Below, piece after piece: positions 35,067 through 45,402 of a DNA stretch of 64,000 nucleotides. The DNA comes from Celoporthe dispersa. Taxonomy: Eukaryota; Ascomycota; Sordariomycetes; Diaporthales; Cryphonectriaceae. Positions within the stretch are counted from its first letter, which is position 1; the number at the start of each line of letters is the position of its first letter. Both the position numbers and the translations under genes were made by a program. Location of the stretch: the NCBI GenBank assembly GCA_016584495.1, contig WAID01000003.1, forward strand, positions 5,784,501 through 5,848,500, in the 5' to 3' direction. Below the pieces are notes generated by a model, which worked only from the letters and a program-made list of their open reading frames with translations, did not search any database and was not told where the DNA came from.

Positions 35067-38000
35067 TCAGCTCCCAGAGCCCCATCCCTCCTTGACAGCC
35101 GCCACGGCCAGGCCGACGACAGCACCGATGATGATCAGGCCGACGGCCGACATGCAGCGGTTGAGCATGCGCCACCACCTGGCGTTCTCGTAGCGGAGCT
35201 CGTCGACCGACTCGATGTGGCGGTCGTACTCGTGGGACCGGGTGCGGGCCGCGAGGTCGCTGTAGCTCGAGTCCCTCTGCACCATGGCCAGCGGCGACGG
35301 CCTCGGCAGGGGCAGTACAGCGCCGATCATCCAGGCGAACGGGAAGATGAAGCCGAACACGAAGAGCACCACCTGTGCGTTGCGCCGGCCGAACATACCG
35401 CTCTCTGCCGACCAGGCTACTGAGGGCGTGTCCCAGATCGTGTAGCGCGCGCGGACGTCTCGCCGCAGGTGTGGCGACCACAAGCTCGATGTCATCCGCC
35501 GTATGCTCCTCCGGAACCCGAACTCGTCGTCGTTTGTGGAGCCGCTGGCCCCGATGTCCATGCTCCCCAGCCCCGACGCCCGCCGGCCGCCCTGTCCATA
35601 CTCCTTGGGCCTCCGCCGGGGGCTGTAGATGCCCTGGGGGAAGTCTTCAGAGAGCGGGGACGCGCTATGGTGCAGCATCGAGCCGGGGCGGCTGCTCAGG
35701 TCGGACATGCTGGAGATGGAGGCCGACCTGAGGAACCTGCGCTCCCCGCTGCCGTAGTAGACCTGGGCCCACAGGGGGATGGTGTTGCTGAAGGAGCGCA
35801 TGCTCGCCGACGAGTGCAGGTTCCTCTCGGAGGGGTTGCCGTGGGCGAACAGCTCCGAGAGTCTCGACCGCGACGGCCTAGGGCTGATCATGTGCAGCTC
35901 GCCGAGGCCGTCGCCGTCCTCGTCATGGTCCCGGATCGTGCCGCGGAACGGCGGGCGGTAGGACGGGCTTGGCTTCTCGAGCGAGCCGGGCTGCGAGTTG
36001 GAATTGGACCTGGACCGCGAGGCGGCCTCCAGCTCGGCGGCCAGCGACGACGAGATGCTGAGCATCTGCCTGCTGTGAGAGCTCCAGCCCCGGCTGCTGC
36101 GCCTCTCGTGGCTGCCGTGGCTGCCCGGGACCGAGATCGACCCGAGCGAGTTGCGGGTCCCGCTGGAGCTCTCGGGCTCCGTCTCGGACTGCACTGTCGA
36201 GAGCTGGGAGCTCCACTGGTGCGGTGTCGTCGGCAGTGCCATGGAGTCCTCGGAGCCTGGTGCCTCCACCGGGCTCTCCCACTCGGCCGCCTCCCTCTGC
36301 TGGCGCTCCCGCTCCCGCTGCTCGTCGAGCTGCCTCTGGCGGTCGGACGGGCCTGGCACGGATGGTGTCGCGGCCTCGTACTCGCCGGCCGGCGCATCCA
36401 AGTAGGCCTGAGTGGCCAGGAAGTCCTCAGACGCCTCCTCGTTGATGATGGACGAGACGGACGACTTCTTGGACTTGAACGACTTCTTCGTCCGGAGCTC
36501 CTCCTTCGATTTCGACCTCGACCTAGCTGTGAAGTACCCGAACCCCTCGAGAGACGGCCGGCGCGGCCTCAAAGGCGATACCACCAGGCTGTCTTGGGAG
36601 TATTCCTCGCGCGGGCGCCGGACGATGGTGGTGGCCCCAGACTCGGCCGAGTTGGGACTGGCCTCGCGGGATGGCTCGGGTGTGGGTTCTCCTCCAAGGA
36701 CAACGTAGTTTGGTTCGCTGGCAGCAGTGATACCGGAGGGACCAGCCTGATCCTTCTCTTCCACTTCTTCTTCCTCTTCCTCTTCCTCCTCTGCTTCTGC
36801 TTCTGCTTCTTCCTCCTGAGTATACAGCGACGGGACTGCGGCAGACGGCGAGCCCAGGAGAGGCGCGAAGGAGCCGGACTCAGAAGGCGGATTGAGGCTC
36901 TCTACAGAGCTGAGGGCAGGGCTGTTCAGTCCATAGACCACGTAGTTGGCCGACTCGGGGAGGCTGGAGGTCGCAGAGAGGAAAGAGCTGGCCGGCCTGA
37001 GCTCGCGTGTGTCCTGTGCCGGTGCGGGCGACTCCGGGACTGGTGAGAGGACGGGGCTGCTGGGTCCGTACACTCTGTAGTTTGGATTCTCGGAGGCTGA
37101 CGATGCTGCTGACTCGAGGGACCCGATGGAGCCCTGAGGCTGCAGCTGGGGGGCGTATGGGTTCCTCAGCGCCCGCGAGGACGGCCCGATCTTGGGCGAT
37201 TCGGCGAGCGCCTCGTCGGAAACCTCGTCGGATGCCTCGTCGTCGCTGTGCCCGTAGACCTTGTAGTTGGTGGTCTCGAAATCCGTCGACCCAGTCTGCG
37301 CGGTGGCAAAGGATGGCTGTGGACGGAGGTGAGGGTCCACCAGGCTCTCGTCCGGATCCTGCCCCTCCTCTCGCTCTGCCTCGGGTGCCTCTGCTTGGGG
37401 GTCTGGACCAGTCTCGCTGGCGTGCCGGTAGACCTTGTAGTTGGTGTTGTCAGAGCCCGTGGAAGGAGTTCGAGAGCGGGCTGGTGCCTCCTGGTGGTGT
37501 CCTTCGACGTCAGGGTCGCTCTCTGCACGGTTGTCGTCACGGCGAGGAGGGTCAGTCTCGGGTACTGCGGGCAGTGGAGTCTCGGTTGTATCAGAACCAG
37601 GGGAGTGGGCCGGGCGTTTCCCCTTGGCGTCAGGGTCAGGAAGGTTCGGCACCCTACGGAGACCACCCACCATGCGACCGATCCAGGACGGGGTGGAAGA
37701 GGGTTCGAGGGCAACAGGATGCTCAGTGATGGTCTCTTGATAGGAAGAGCCGGGCGAAGAAGGCACTGGCGTAGCAGGCGTCAGGCTGCGGTCGGGGATG
37801 GTCTCCGCCAGGGATGAGCTCGGCCGGTCATAGTGGCTGGACGCATAAGAGGACACACCCTCATGCGAGCTGGCCTGGGAGACGCGCGGCGTGGTCGGGA
37901 ACGAGTGCAGCTGCGAGGACCTGAGCCCCAGGCCTGCATACTCGGACAGCCCTGACGAGGAGCGTGGAGGATAATACGACTGTGATGGTTTCGGATCCGA

Positions 38001-38618
38001 GTCTCTCGGGCGCTGTGGGACCAGGGAGAACGTCTTGTCCTCATTCAGGACTGCGACGAACTTGCTGCGGCGGGAGCCGGGGCGTCGCTGGCCGCCTGGA
38101 GGCGAGGAGGCTCTCGACGAGGGTGGCGGCTCGAGATCGCTGGCATGGGACGAGATGGACTGGCGCCCGCGGCCAGGTGCGCTGCTGGGGCCGGGGAGAA
38201 CATTGGACGAAGGAGAGACAGGGACCACCGTAGGGGTCACCGCAGGGGCGGCTGTGCCATATCGTGGCTCAGTAAACGATGTGCCCTGAGATGTAGCAGA
38301 TCCCCATTCTGAAACGGCATCATCATGTCGCCTCGCCGGTAGAGGCAGCGGCCGCCCAGACGTGGCCGCTGGTGGATAGTATCGTGCATTTTCGCTGCCA
38401 GTATTTGTTGTCTTCCCAACCGTGGGTCCGCCCCGTCCATTATCGTTGTTGTTGCTGTTGTCGTCTGTGGTGCTGCTGCTAAAGCCATGCGGCTCTTCCT
38501 GCGGCCGAGCCGCCTCTGACGAATTGCGTGCGCGCGGAGGCGAGTACGGCACGACACGGATGGCGCTGGTTTGCTGGCGTAGCGGTGATCGGTCCGGCTG
38601 GTCTGACGGCGCCGACAT
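35067..38618 (-). CDS. Large serine/proline-rich protein with NYxVY repeats and two C-terminal TM segments
   Basis: Single uninterrupted 1183-codon ORF; function not recognised. From the N-terminus: a short motif IRVVPYSPPRAR (about residues 20-31); long low-complexity Ser/Pro-rich sequence; a series of five spaced repeats of the type NYKVYR / NYKVYG / NYRVYG / NYVVYG / NYVVLG, at roughly residues 392, 450, 510, 557 and 635; and an acidic EEE run just before the fifth. The C-terminus is conserved-looking: WSPHLRRDVRARYTIWDTPS, then a hydrophobic segment (VVLFVFGFIFPFAWMIGAVL), a loop with RYENARWWRMLNRC, and a final TM (AVGLIIIGAVVGLAVAAV) ending at a short tail. This predicts a cytosolic disordered domain anchored by a C-terminal hairpin. 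Similar serine-rich proteins are widespread in filamentous ascomycetes, but I know no assigned role. Confidence 0.8.
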   Translation of the reverse strand: MSAPSDQPDRSPLRQQTSAIRVVPYSPPRARNSSEAARPQEEPHGFSSSTTDDNSNNNDNGRGGPTVGKTTNTGSENARYYPPAATSGRPLPLPARRHDDAVSEWGSATSQGTSFTEPRYGTAAPAVTPTVVPVSPSSNVLPGPSSAPGRGRQSISSHASDLEPPPSSRASSPPGGQRRPGSRRSKFVAVLNEDKTFSLVPQRPRDSDPKPSQSYYPPRSSSGLSEYAGLGLRSSQLHSFPTTPRVSQASSHEGVSSYASSHYDRPSSSLAETIPDRSLTPATPVPSSPGSSYQETITEHPVALEPSSTPSWIGRMVGGLRRVPNLPDPDAKGKRPAHSPGSDTTETPLPAVPETDPPRRDDNRAESDPDVEGHHQEAPARSRTPSTGSDNTNYKVYRHASETGPDPQAEAPEAEREEGQDPDESLVDPHLRPQPSFATAQTGSTDFETTNYKVYGHSDDEASDEVSDEALAESPKIGPSSRALRNPYAPQLQPQGSIGSLESAASSASENPNYRVYGPSSPVLSPVPESPAPAQDTRELRPASSFLSATSSLPESANYVVYGLNSPALSSVESLNPPSESGSFAPLLGSPSAAVPSLYTQEEEAEAEAEEEEEEEEEVEEKDQAGPSGITAASEPNYVVLGGEPTPEPSREASPNSAESGATTIVRRPREEYSQDSLVVSPLRPRRPSLEGFGYFTARSRSKSKEELRTKKSFKSKKSSVSSIINEEASEDFLATQAYLDAPAGEYEAATPSVPGPSDRQRQLDEQRERERQQREAAEWESPVEAPGSEDSMALPTTPHQWSSQLSTVQSETEPESSSGTRNSLGSISVPGSHGSHERRSSRGWSSHSRQMLSISSSLAAELEAASRSRSNSNSQPGSLEKPSPSYRPPFRGTIRDHDEDGDGLGELHMISPRPSRSRLSELFAHGNPSERNLHSSASMRSFSNTIPLWAQVYYGSGERRFLRSASISSMSDLSSRPGSMLHHSASPLSEDFPQGIYSPRRRPKEYGQGGRRASGLGSMDIGASGSTNDDEFGFRRSIRRMTSSLWSPHLRRDVRARYTIWDTPSVAWSAESGMFGRRNAQVVLFVFGFIFPFAWMIGAVLPLPRPSPLAMVQRDSSYSDLAARTRSHEYDRHIESVDELRYENARWWRMLNRCMSAVGLIIIGAVVGLAVAAVKEGWGSGS

Positions 38619-40608
38619 TCTGCACCAGGACCGGTGCGCCGAATGTCTTGTTCAGAAAAGCAACGAGGCCGACGATCAAGCCCGGGACATTGCGGTTTCA
38701 TGCGTGCTGACTCTCTGATGGGGTCCTCTGCTTGCTGCTGTCGTTGTCCGAGCTGGCCGAGTGTTCCTCTGGGGTGGCAGTTCCTCAGGACGGGTGCTGG
38801 CTCGGGAGCGACGTCAAAGATCCTGTCTCGATTCGCATATGGGGAGAAGGGCACTGGTGATGAGCTGAGAGCTTGACCTGCCTCGGGCGGTTCCCGGAAA
38901 GGCGGTGGTGTAAACACAGAACAGCAGATAGGGGAGTAAATAATAATAATAGGCGCAAGGACAAATTAGGATTGTGCCTCGGCAGAAAAAGCGCAAGTAG
39001 CGACCAATACGCTATAAAAAAGAAACGTGTAGATAGAGAAGAAGGGGAAAAAAGAGTTAACCAAGAAAGAAAAAGAAAAAAAGAATAAAGAAAAGTGAAG
39101 GATAGACAGCAACAATAGCGGTATTGACGGTAAGGAGGAGGTGGAGGAGGATGGTGTTGGTTGAAATGAGGGTCACATCCGCGAAATGGATGACAAGTAG
39201 TGGTTTCGAGAGATTAACGACAGGCAGTGCTGGTCAGCTTCATTAAAAGAGATCTGTGGTGAATCGACAGGTTGAGAGGCACGCAAACTCAATGCGATGC
39301 AGCAGTGCCAGCCAACCACGAGACGACTGCACTGTTACCTTTGCCCCCCCTTAAGGAACGTCGGGCGTGAGGACGAGGATGGCAGGAAAAGGATAGGAGG
39401 AAAGCCCGTCGAGAGCCAGAGAGGTGCAGGCGAGGAATGTCCAGTCGCGAGCCTGTACCCCCATAATTTCTTCTTCCCACTCGACATGATATCCACCATC
39501 TGGTATAATTACGAGTGGGCGCTGGCGGATCTTGGACACCATTTGAGGATTAGCTCGGGGTCGCAGCCAAGGACAGCTCACCGACCATCGCGCGGAAAGG
39601 ATTGCCCACCAGCAGAAATCCCCAGGTCCACAGGGTCCCAGGTAGTCCGATCCGTGCCCTGGCGCGTAGTGCTGTAGGTCTGCATTGGTGCGGTACCACC
39701 AACCATGTCGCGCGGTTCGGTTTCAAGGCCGAGGAGCTGCTGGAGATCCTGCGCGTCTCTCTGGCTCGGCCGCGGTCATGCAGCCTCCAGGAGACCTGCA
39801 GGTGAGCACACGAGCAGCGCGCACGGAACGCCGGCGCCTCAGTCCAGAAACGGATCGGCGGACCAGAGTTTACCAGCAGGATGGAAACATTGGCTGGGAT
39901 GTGCGCCGCCTCGATCTGCCTGCTCGGGTGTGTGCATAAATTACGGTACCCCTTGAATAAAATAGACCTGGACCCGCCACATGGCAAACTCTATCCCACC
40001 CGTCATAAAAAGCCAAAACGCCTCTTCAACGGATAGAGCAGGTGGGCGTCTTCTCCTGCTCTCCAGCGTTCCTATCAATGCGCAGAGAGAGAGAGAGGGC
40101 TCATGTGTGCGTGATTGCAATCGATAATCGTCTCGTGATTAGGCGCTAGGACGGTCCCCTGATCAGATCTGGATCTGAAGAGGATCTCGGCAGGACGTGC
40201 TCTGGTGCACAAAAAAATTCTTTCATGCATGCTTCGCTGGCCATGCAGGAGCGGCGCATCTCAATTTCAATCTCGACGCACGTCGAGCCGACACGTCTGA
40301 CCGGGTGAACCTTAGGCTCCGCGAGGTGGCACGTACCCTCGGTCTCGTGGAGGTCATTCGCCCTGCTCGATCTCCACCAGTGCAGCGGGATGAAGAGAGT
40401 TGAGATAGACGCTGTCTCAAGAGCCGCCGCGTTGCAGGCTCTGCCAGCGGTGACCATCCGCCCTAGAGAACTGTAGGCCCTTGGGGAGGAGCCGGTGCTG
40501 GGGTCAAGCGCGCGTTGCTGGTGTTGGTCATGCAGCCAAGCGCCGGGTCAGGACTGCTCCATGCCATCTGAACATGAATGCATTCTGTTGTTCTGCCATG
40601 TCCACTTT
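38619..40608. other. Intergenic, no supported gene
   Basis: 2 kb containing the promoter of the serine-rich gene and several short overlapping ORFs on both strands (for example 39297-39677 + and 39550-39987 -). None has a family match or consistent splice structure. A decayed or orphan gene cannot be excluded. Confidence 0.4.
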
Positions 40609-41061
40609 TCACAGCAGGCCGTCCCCAATGATCTTGATGGGTCTGCCCAATCCCCACGGTTCCTCTGGGCCCTGACAAGCAGTGGGATGTTTCACGTCGT
40701 TGAGGAAATCATCATCGGCGCCAAAGCAGGACATGGGTACCGAGGCCGCAGGAGCAGCAGTGCTCAGCATCACCAGAGAGCTCTGCTGTCCAGACCCTTG
40801 AAGACGCCAGCGGGGTTCATTTCTGTGCCTGAATGTGGCTGTACTAGAGTGGTAAGGCGACCACACCTGCGAGACCAAGTGAAATTGAACCTTCATGCCG
40901 GAATCAGTAGTGACGACGCGACTCGATGCGACCAGAAAGAGGGTTGCCATCAGTTTCGCAATGCTCGCGAATGTGGTAGACCGAACGTTCCGACTGGCTG
41001 GGGCGATGGATGGCGTGTTCCCTGTTCTAGCCAGTAGGGCTGCTGCTCCCATGGGCGACAT
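40609..41061 (-). CDS. Orphan ORF, possible small secreted or mitochondrial protein
   Basis: 150-codon ORF starting MSPMGAAALLARTGNTPS, preceded on the same strand by a clean TATAAATA 97 bases upstream. It matches no family I know. An internal hydrophobic stretch (IAKLMATLFLVASS) would be a signal peptide only if translation began at an internal Met, as MATLFLVASS. Otherwise the Arg/Ser/Ala-rich first 30 residues could be a mitochondrial presequence. Only two cysteines are present. The TATA box and ORF length are the only support; short ORFs also exist on the other strand. Low confidence. Confidence 0.3.
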   Translation of the reverse strand: MSPMGAAALLARTGNTPSIAPASRNVRSTTFASIAKLMATLFLVASSRVVTTDSGMKVQFHLVSQVWSPYHSSTATFRHRNEPRWRLQGSGQQSSLVMLSTAAPAASVPMSCFGADDDFLNDVKHPTACQGPEEPWGLGRPIKIIGDGLL

Positions 41062-41157
41062 CGCGGTGAGTGCAGCGTGCTACCACCGGTGATCAGCGAG
41101 ACGGGACTGCTCTGCGGGGCAGCCTTTCTAGAAGGCCGCTAGAAGGTTGCTGTTCCC

Positions 41158-41165
41158 TATTTATA
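41158..41165 (-). promoter_or_regulatory. TATA box (TATAAATA) upstream of the orphan ORF
   Basis: Perfect TATAAATA on the minus strand, 97 bases from the ATG at 41061. Between them lie two direct copies of CCTTCTAG. It is the clearest TATA box I saw in the window. Confidence 0.5.
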
Positions 41166-42267
41166 CACTCTTTGGCTCTTCTCTCGACGGTACGGCGCTT
41201 GTGTGATCATGCAATATGATTGACGTTGTTGGGCACAGGCCGACCTCCGTGCTGGTCTCGAGACCGTTGGCTGTGACTTGCTGGTTCTGATCGAGCAATG
41301 CCTCGCGAAATCTTGCTTTGGGGCCACTCTTCTTTGGCTCGGACAGGTGGACCGGCGCAGGTGTCCTGTACACCTGCATTAAGTACCAAAGTCGCCAGGC
41401 CGAAGCGCCACACGGACAGCAGACCGCGCTGAGAACAAATCTTAAGTATCAACTGAGTGAGTATGGTGATAGAATGAGCAGGACACACAAGCAGAGGGCG
41501 AAGATGCAAAGAACATCATGCGCCTGGGCCTCCATACGGTCTGGAGGGGATCCAGGCTCGCCGAAGAAAGAGATGAAGAAGACATCACGTCCTAGAAGTA
41601 ATTATAGGTAGACACTGTAGCAGCTTGGCAGTGGAAGGAAGGTGGAAGGAAGGTGCGTTGATGATGTATGGAGGGGTGGGTGACCCTTGCAGTTCTGATG
41701 CACTTGCTTCTGGTAGCAAGGAACCCCCCGCCCCCTTTGACATGGTCCACGACTACAGACTGCATGACAGGCGCCGTGTGATGAATCTCATCAAAGACAT
41801 GTCTTCATGTAGCATTTGCTGCCATTTTTTCTGCTCTTGACGATCATGAGCATTCCATGCAAGATGTGTGAATATGACCAAGATCAACCAGCCACCTTGC
41901 CACCCTCTCTGTCTGGATCGAATATTACTGCAGGAATCTTGGATCTCAGCGTTGGAGTAATTTGGAATGCTGCAATTAATAATTTGTGACACACAGTGTC
42001 AGAAAATGAAAAAAAAAAATATGCCGTCAACTTGCACATCCCGAGCTAAGTCAAGTATTTGCCACTCAATGCCTGCGCTCGCACATCGGCACTGTCACAC
42101 TGTGTGACGAACTAGCGACGGCTTCGGGTGACCACCACGGCTGTCCCTCTCTTTTTCGACTTCACCTCCCGTTGACCTTTACGTATGTACGTGCGTATCG
42201 TACCACACAACCTCTCTCCATGTATTCACTCGCTCCTCTTCCCAGACGGCGAGACCTCGTCTAATCA
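41166..42267. other. Intergenic, no supported gene
   Basis: 1.1 kb with only short unconvincing ORFs. The last 150 bases are CT-rich and form the likely promoter and leader of the Cys/His-rich gene. Confidence 0.45.
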
Positions 42268-43108
42268 ATGGATCGCGTGCTCTCAGCCCCAGAGCCCCTG
42301 GCCCTCTCCGTCCTCGTCGCCCTCTGCGATGATGACCGCATCCAGGCCCGCGCCCTGCAGTACCTCACCGAGCTGCAGGACTACGCCGCCACCCTCGACA
42401 AGGCCGCCAAAGAGGAGGGTAGTGCCGGCAGCGGAGGAGGAGGAGGAGGAGGGCTAGGGCCGACCAGTTCGAACCCGAATCCCCTCAAGAGGAAGTCTCT
42501 CGCCCACCCCCCGCAGCTATGCGTCCAGTGCAAGGGGGCCTTCACCCTGGGCGACAACTCGCCGACGGCGTGTCTGCACCACAGAGGCGAGATGCAGATC
42601 GACCGGGACAGCGAGGTGTGGGATGAATGGGACGAGGACATGCACGGCCGGCACGAGTCGCACGAGAGCATGGCGGACTACCCCGAGGGGTTCACGTGGT
42701 GTGAGTGCTTGTGGCCCGCCCGCACGTGTCTGCTTCCTGGTGCATGAACTGACCCAGCTGATGATTCCGGCCGCAGCCTGCTGCAAGGAGAACGGCGCGA
42801 GGCCGGGGTGCACCAAGGGCTACCACCTCGCCGTCAGGAACAACCAGTGCAAGCGCTTCCGCGTGTTAGAGAACGCCGTAACGAGCCCCGGCATGGACAG
42901 GATGTTCGAGGGCCGGGTTCTGCGGCCCAACGAGTTTGTCAATGAGTCGCTTGCGGAGGATTCTGGGGATGCGTCGAATGCGACTCGAGGGTGGGCGGCC
43001 TGCGACTCGGCTGACAACAGCGGTGCCTCGGAGAGGACGGAAATGATCAGCGAGGGGGATGACGAAGGTGTTGCGTCGGATGGCGAACAGATCGTGGAGA
43101 AGTTGTGA
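42268..43108 (+). CDS. Cys/His-rich putative zinc-binding protein
   Basis: Two exons: 42268-42700 and 42777-43108. The intron has GTGAGT..CCGCAG ends and joins phases as FTW-S-CCKENG. The product is 254 residues. The N-terminus (LALSVLVALCDDDRIQARALQYLTEL) is helical. A glycine run follows (GSGGGGGGG), then a Cys/His cluster: CVQCKGAF, ACLHHRGEM, and after the splice SCCKENGARPGCTKGYH. The spacing resembles paired Cys-Cys-His-His zinc sites such as CHORD-like or C2H2-like folds in fungal hypothetical proteins, but I cannot name the family. The C-terminus is acidic and disordered. The function is unknown; it sits convergent to the pheromone receptor. Confidence 0.75.
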
Positions 43109-43513
43109 TGCACACAAGACATGGAAAAATGAGCGCACCACTTGTGGACTTGATTCCCGTTGACTATACGATACCCATTTCTTCTTATGTTCAGAGGGCT
43201 CTTTTTTTCGCTGGTACATATTTTTACATTTGCATAGCTCTCAAGTATCAATCCTAGGCAGCCAAGTCATATTACGGCTCGGATAGGGTAGCTGTGCATA
43301 CTTACGTGACGTTGGGCGTCGAGCCTCGTAACCTTTCGGCTGCGGGAAAGAGTAAATGTTGCTCAAGGAGGGTTCGTGTGGTCAGGATCACATCACAAAT
43401 TGCCAGGGCCGTCTAGTCTAGTGTAAAACACATCGTACTGGGTCTCGATTGAAGCACTTGGCTTCATCTAATAACAGGTAAAGAAAGAAAATTGATGTCT
43501 CACTCCACCCCAA
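43109..43513. other. Short intergenic region between convergent genes
   Basis: 405 bases between the Cys/His-rich gene and the receptor; presumably both 3' UTRs. Nothing else seen. Confidence 0.5.
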
Positions 43514-45402
43514 CTATTTTTCTGAACCTGACCAGGCTCCCTTCGTCCCTGTTTGGCCTTGCGAATTCAAGGTTTCTAGCTCGACCACTGCGTTCCTCGA
43601 GCTTCCCAGCGACGACCCCATTTGAGCCCTCATACAGGGCTCGAGCTGGAAAAAATCCTTCTTGATGCTCACCAGGCCTCTCTCATAGTCCGAAAGCCTC
43701 AAATTCGGATGACCGTCTAGCATAGAGGCGAAACTATCCGAAGCCGCCCACGCTCGGGGTGGCACAGCCGGACCACTGCCATGCTCACAGACCCAGGCTC
43801 CATTCTCATCCCCTACAACACTATGACGATGGCACACAGCAGCTGATAGTCCCAGAGAAGCAGCCAGCGGATTGGTGACCGGTCTTACGTTGGTGTTGGG
43901 CTGCTGAAGGAACTCCAGGCTCGGTTGCAGGGTGGCTCGGAAGATCCAGGGATTTCGGTAGGGCAGCTGTGGCTGGGCGTTGGTGAGTTTGGCCGCATCG
44001 CTGATGGATCGTGCTGCTTCGAGGTCGAGACTGTTGAGACGGATGCTTAGGACCTGAGTGTCATCATAGTTGGACAGCGGCCACACAGAAGTATGAGAAC
44101 AGGCAGCATGCATAGAGCTGTCGATGGTCAGCCAGGAGCATGGTCTAAAAAGACAACAGGAGCCGCTCTCACCTCGAATGAGAGTGTGTTGATGTGGCGG
44201 AGGACGCGGTGCTCCTAGCCTGAGGCCATAGGCTTCTGCCGCTCATCGATGACCGAGGTGAAAGGGGCCACCTCTCGTTAGGCCACGAAACAATCTTGCC
44301 GAGACTAATCGCACGTAGATACTTGCGGTACATCTCATGTGCCTCCTGTGTACGGCCAAAATAGACGAAGACGACGACGACTTCTAACGCGGCGATGTAG
44401 TTAAGGTACATACTCACGAAGGATACGACCGTCGAGGGCTATGGAGCTGTTAGTGGGGGCGAGACTGCTTCTTCGCACCCGACAGACTTACCATGTAGTC
44501 GATCTGGTCCCAACCTGGGGCGTGGAGCTGTGCGAAATCATAAGGTTGCGACCAAGGCATGCCCAGCCTGATGTTGTTGAACAAGAAGATGAGCTGCATG
44601 GGACAGTACGGGGCAATGATCGTGAGAGCCATGAAGTAGAGTTTTCGCTTCGTCCTGTTGCTTCGCGCGCGTGATCCGAAGTCGCCGGATCTGTACAATG
44701 CGCTCCGGGAAATGACATCTATCTTCCTATACCGCCACCATGTGAGGCCTGCGGTTGGACTCCATCAGTAAATTTGCACTCAAGAAAGTAAAGACACTGA
44801 AACGCACCTGCGAAGTAGGCGGCAGCCACTGCAAAGATGGGAATCGGTAACACGAAGAGAGCCAAGAATGCCCAGGTGCTCGTGAAGACTGCCTGACATC
44901 CTACGATTCCTGAGATACTGTATCTCTTGGCGATGTTGAAATAGTAAAGGACCAGCTGCAGGGCTGGTACGGGGATGATGATCAAGGCTTGCATGATGTT
45001 CTTCCTCCTCCTCTCCCTGCGTGTCAGCTCACTGGCTCTCATGAGCGAGACCTGGTTGGAGATGTTCTGCATGACAGCGCAGATCGCCGCCGCGTTCAGG
45101 GTCTCGAGCGGGAGGAACGTGGCGAGCTGGATGTCACACCACCCGTAGCCCTTGGGCCAGCTGGCGACGTCGTCGTTATGCCAGATCATGGCGTTGAGGG
45201 CGTAGTAGAAGTTGAGAATACCAATGGCGACCACCATGGTCATGCCTGCAAGCTCGCCGTTCTGGCGGAAGAGTCTAAACGGCACCCAGCAGGCTATGGC
45301 AGCGGTCAGGTTGATGATGATCCTGAGAATGATATTGGCGAGCATTCCGGGTGTTGGACCGTAGTTCCCCCCGACATAGGCGATGGCAACGTCGAGCTTC
45401 AT
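43514..45402 (-). CDS. pre-1: STE3-family pheromone receptor (PRE1/PREB type)
   Basis: Seven-TM class D GPCR for the lipopeptide (a-factor-type) mating pheromone. Four exons on the minus strand: 45402-44808, 44748-44492, 44438-44173 and 44117-43514; phases close to 573 residues, in the family range. STE3 features: a short extracellular N-terminus, WVPFRLFRQNGELAG in loop 1, WPKGYGWCDIQLATFLP leading into TM3, RRERRRKNIMQAL in loop 2, FGSRARSNRTKRKLYFMALT in loop 3 before TM6, and HAPGWDQIDYM then TM7 (NYIAALEVVVVFVYFGRTQEA). The C-terminal tail of about 260 residues is hydrophilic and poorly conserved. The last intron is predicted from a consensus donor and phase alone. The frame is intact. 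Its presence shows the lineage keeps pheromone signalling; it says nothing about mating type. Confidence 0.88.

Noticed and set aside
35469..37046. 525-codon plus-strand ORF opposite the serine-rich protein
   Set aside because: Antisense of low-complexity GC-rich coding sequence; no start context or motifs.
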